Shown here in pieces: positions 62,710-64,000 of a stretch of 64,000 nt of DNA. The notes below the pieces were generated by a model. The model did not search any database. It worked only from the letters and a program-made list of their open reading frames with translations, and was not told the origin of the DNA. Position numbers and translations under genes: made by a program. Source of the stretch: Acuticoccus kalidii (GTDB taxonomy: Bacteria > Pseudomonadota > Alphaproteobacteria > Rhizobiales > Amorphaceae); the NCBI RefSeq assembly GCF_021556395.1, contig NZ_JAKGCS010000010.1, forward strand, positions 186,001 through 250,000, written 5' to 3'. Numbering within the stretch: the stretch's first letter is position 1; each line of letters begins with the position of its first letter.

Positions 62710-64000
62710 ATGATCGAACTCCCCACCCCGTACGAGATGAGCCTCGCCGATCGGAAAACCGCTGAGGCGGGCACCTCGATCGCGACGCTGATGGAGCGGG
62801 CCGGCTATGCCGTCGCCGATCTCATCGCCGCCGAAGTCGGCCATGGCGCGCGGATCGCCGTGCTCGCGGGGCCCGGCGACAATGGCGGTGACGCCTTCGT
62901 CGCCGCGCGCATATTGCGCGAGCGGGGCTATCATGTCGCACTCGTCGATCTCGCGGGTGAGGCGGGCTCCGATGCCGCACGCGCGGCGCGCACCGCCTAC
63001 CGGGGGCCGCATATCGAGCCGGACGGGCCGGAGATCGACGAGGCGGGCGTCGTCATCGACGGCCTCTTCGGCGGCGGCCTCTCGCGCGATATAGAGGGCG
63101 TCTTTGCCGCGCTCATCGAGCGGGTGAACGCGGCGGACGGCCGGGTGTTCGCGATCGATCTGCCGAGCGGGATCGACGGGGCGACCGGCGCCGTGCGCGG
63201 CGTCGCCATTCGCGCGCATCGGACGATCACCTTCGAACGGCGCAAGCCCGGCCACCTTCTGATGCCCGGCCGGGCCCATTGCGGGCGCGTGTCGGTCGCC
63301 TCGATCGGGATCGACCCCGCCACCATCGCCGAGCTCGGCTGTCGCACCTTCGCCAACGAGCCGGATCTGTGGAAAGCGGCGCGACCCACACTCGCCGCGG
63401 CCGGCCACAAATATGATCGCGGCCACGCCATCGTCCTGTCCGGCCCGATGACCCAGACCGGCGCGGCGCGGCTTTCGGCGATGGCGGCGCTGCGGGCCGG
63501 GGCAGGGCTCGTGACGCTCGCATCCCCTGGCGAGGCCCTCCTCGTCAACGCCTGCCACCTCACGACGGTGATGCTCGCCAAGGTCGACGACGCGGACGAG
63601 CTCGGCGCGCTGTTGTCCGACACGCGCAAGAATGTCGTCTGTCTCGGCCCCGGTCTCGACCCGGACGAGGCGACGCGCGCGAAGGCGACGGCGGCGCTCG
63701 CCTCCGAGGCGGCGGTCGTGTTGGACGCCGGCGCCGTCACGGCCTTCGCCGGGATGGCGGGCGCGCTCGCCGAGGCGATCGGAACGAGCCGCGCCGTCCT
63801 CACGCCGCACGAAGGCGAGTTCGGCCGCGTCTTCTCCAAGGATGGCGACAAGCTCGCGCGCGCCCGCGCGGCCGCGGAGCAATCTGGTGCCGTCATCGTC
63901 CTCAAGGGGCGTGACACGGTGATCGCCGCCCCGGACGGGCGCGCCGCGATCAACACCAACGCGCCGCCCTACCTCGCGACCGCCGGCTCGGGCGACGTGC
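62710..64000 (+). CDS. nnr: bifunctional NAD(P)H-hydrate epimerase / ADP-dependent dehydratase, 3' end cut
   Basis: About 430 residues are visible; the gene runs out of the window. The N-terminal YjeF epimerase domain (1-215) has MERAGYAVADLI, VLAGPGDNGGDAFVAARIL and IDLPSGIDGATG. The C-terminal ribokinase-like dehydratase domain has GHKYDRGHAIVLSGP, GAARLSAMAALRAGAGLVTLA, VVLDAGAVTAF, LTPHEGEFGRVF and TAGSGDV at the cut. It repairs hydrated NAD(P)H. ATG 62710 begins the family N-terminus. It is divergent from glnB, an order common in alphaproteobacteria. Confidence 0.95.
   Translation, partial: MIELPTPYEMSLADRKTAEAGTSIATLMERAGYAVADLIAAEVGHGARIAVLAGPGDNGGDAFVAARILRERGYHVALVDLAGEAGSDAARAARTAYRGPHIEPDGPEIDEAGVVIDGLFGGGLSRDIEGVFAALIERVNAADGRVFAIDLPSGIDGATGAVRGVAIRAHRTITFERRKPGHLLMPGRAHCGRVSVASIGIDPATIAELGCRTFANEPDLWKAARPTLAAAGHKYDRGHAIVLSGPMTQTGAARLSAMAALRAGAGLVTLASPGEALLVNACHLTTVMLAKVDDADELGALLSDTRKNVVCLGPGLDPDEATRAKATAALASEAAVVLDAGAVTAFAGMAGALAEAIGTSRAVLTPHEGEFGRVFSKDGDKLARARAAAEQSGAVIVLKGRDTVIAAPDGRAAINTNAPPYLATAGSGDV

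Overview
This window is GC-rich and densely coded. It looks like a chromosomal segment of an alphaproteobacterium, probably of the order Hyphomicrobiales (Rhizobiales). The pointers are the nnr / glnB-glnA arrangement with a sigma-54-like promoter, an aerobic (cobN/cobO/cobW) cobalamin cluster, TRAP and NitT/TauT importers, frequent ATGA start-stop overlaps and several RTX proteins. The order-level assignment is an inference from gene content.

Layout. 0-13 kb is mostly housekeeping and metabolism: the end of a branched-chain amino acid permease (livM) with a GAF protein, a formyl-THF hydrolase-like protein, a xanthine/uracil permease, ndk, a GST, a MaoC hydratase plus CitE-type lyase pair, a lower-GC methyltransferase, nadK, a MobA-like gene, mrp, a Bcr/CflA-type efflux pump, moaA and a DUF971 gene. 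13.2-21 kb holds a stand-alone RTX protein, tRNA-Gln(CTG), and a LuxR regulator divergent from a TRAP transporter plus amidohydrolase operon. 21-24.3 kb carries an unusual three-gene sulfotransfer cluster: a small membrane protein, a membrane-anchored PAPS-type sulfotransferase and an arylsulfotransferase-like propeller.

24.3-38.6 kb is the accessory core. After a 1.1 kb AT-richer leader come two same-strand giant secreted proteins of 2049 and 1262 aa. They are built from cadherin-like repeats, FG-GAP repeats and RTX calcium-binding repeats. Between them they contain five domains that I recognise as relatives of the HasA hemophore. Four keep the Tyr/His pair of the HasA heme site and the fifth is divergent. 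A third gene, facing the other way, encodes an FG-GAP/cadherin/RTX protein interrupted by a one-base frameshift. No type I secretion genes and no HasR-like receptor lie in the window. The likeliest reading is a calcium-stabilised surface or extracellular array of heme-capture modules. This is the most interesting candidate system here.

38.6-44.9 kb is a LysR-controlled NitT/TauT-type ABC importer with two permeases, followed by a NodB-fold deacetylase and a MetE-core-like protein. 44.9-48.1 kb carries NDH-2, a two-pore-helix-type K+ channel and a Na+/H+ antiporter. 49-50.5 kb is a TPP riboswitch with thiM-thiE. 50.8-60.5 kb is tRNA-Asn and the cobalamin genes (cobU, cobW, cobN, cobO; cobQ; cobD-cobC). 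The window ends with glnA-glnB and the start of nnr, a divergent pair of transcription units.
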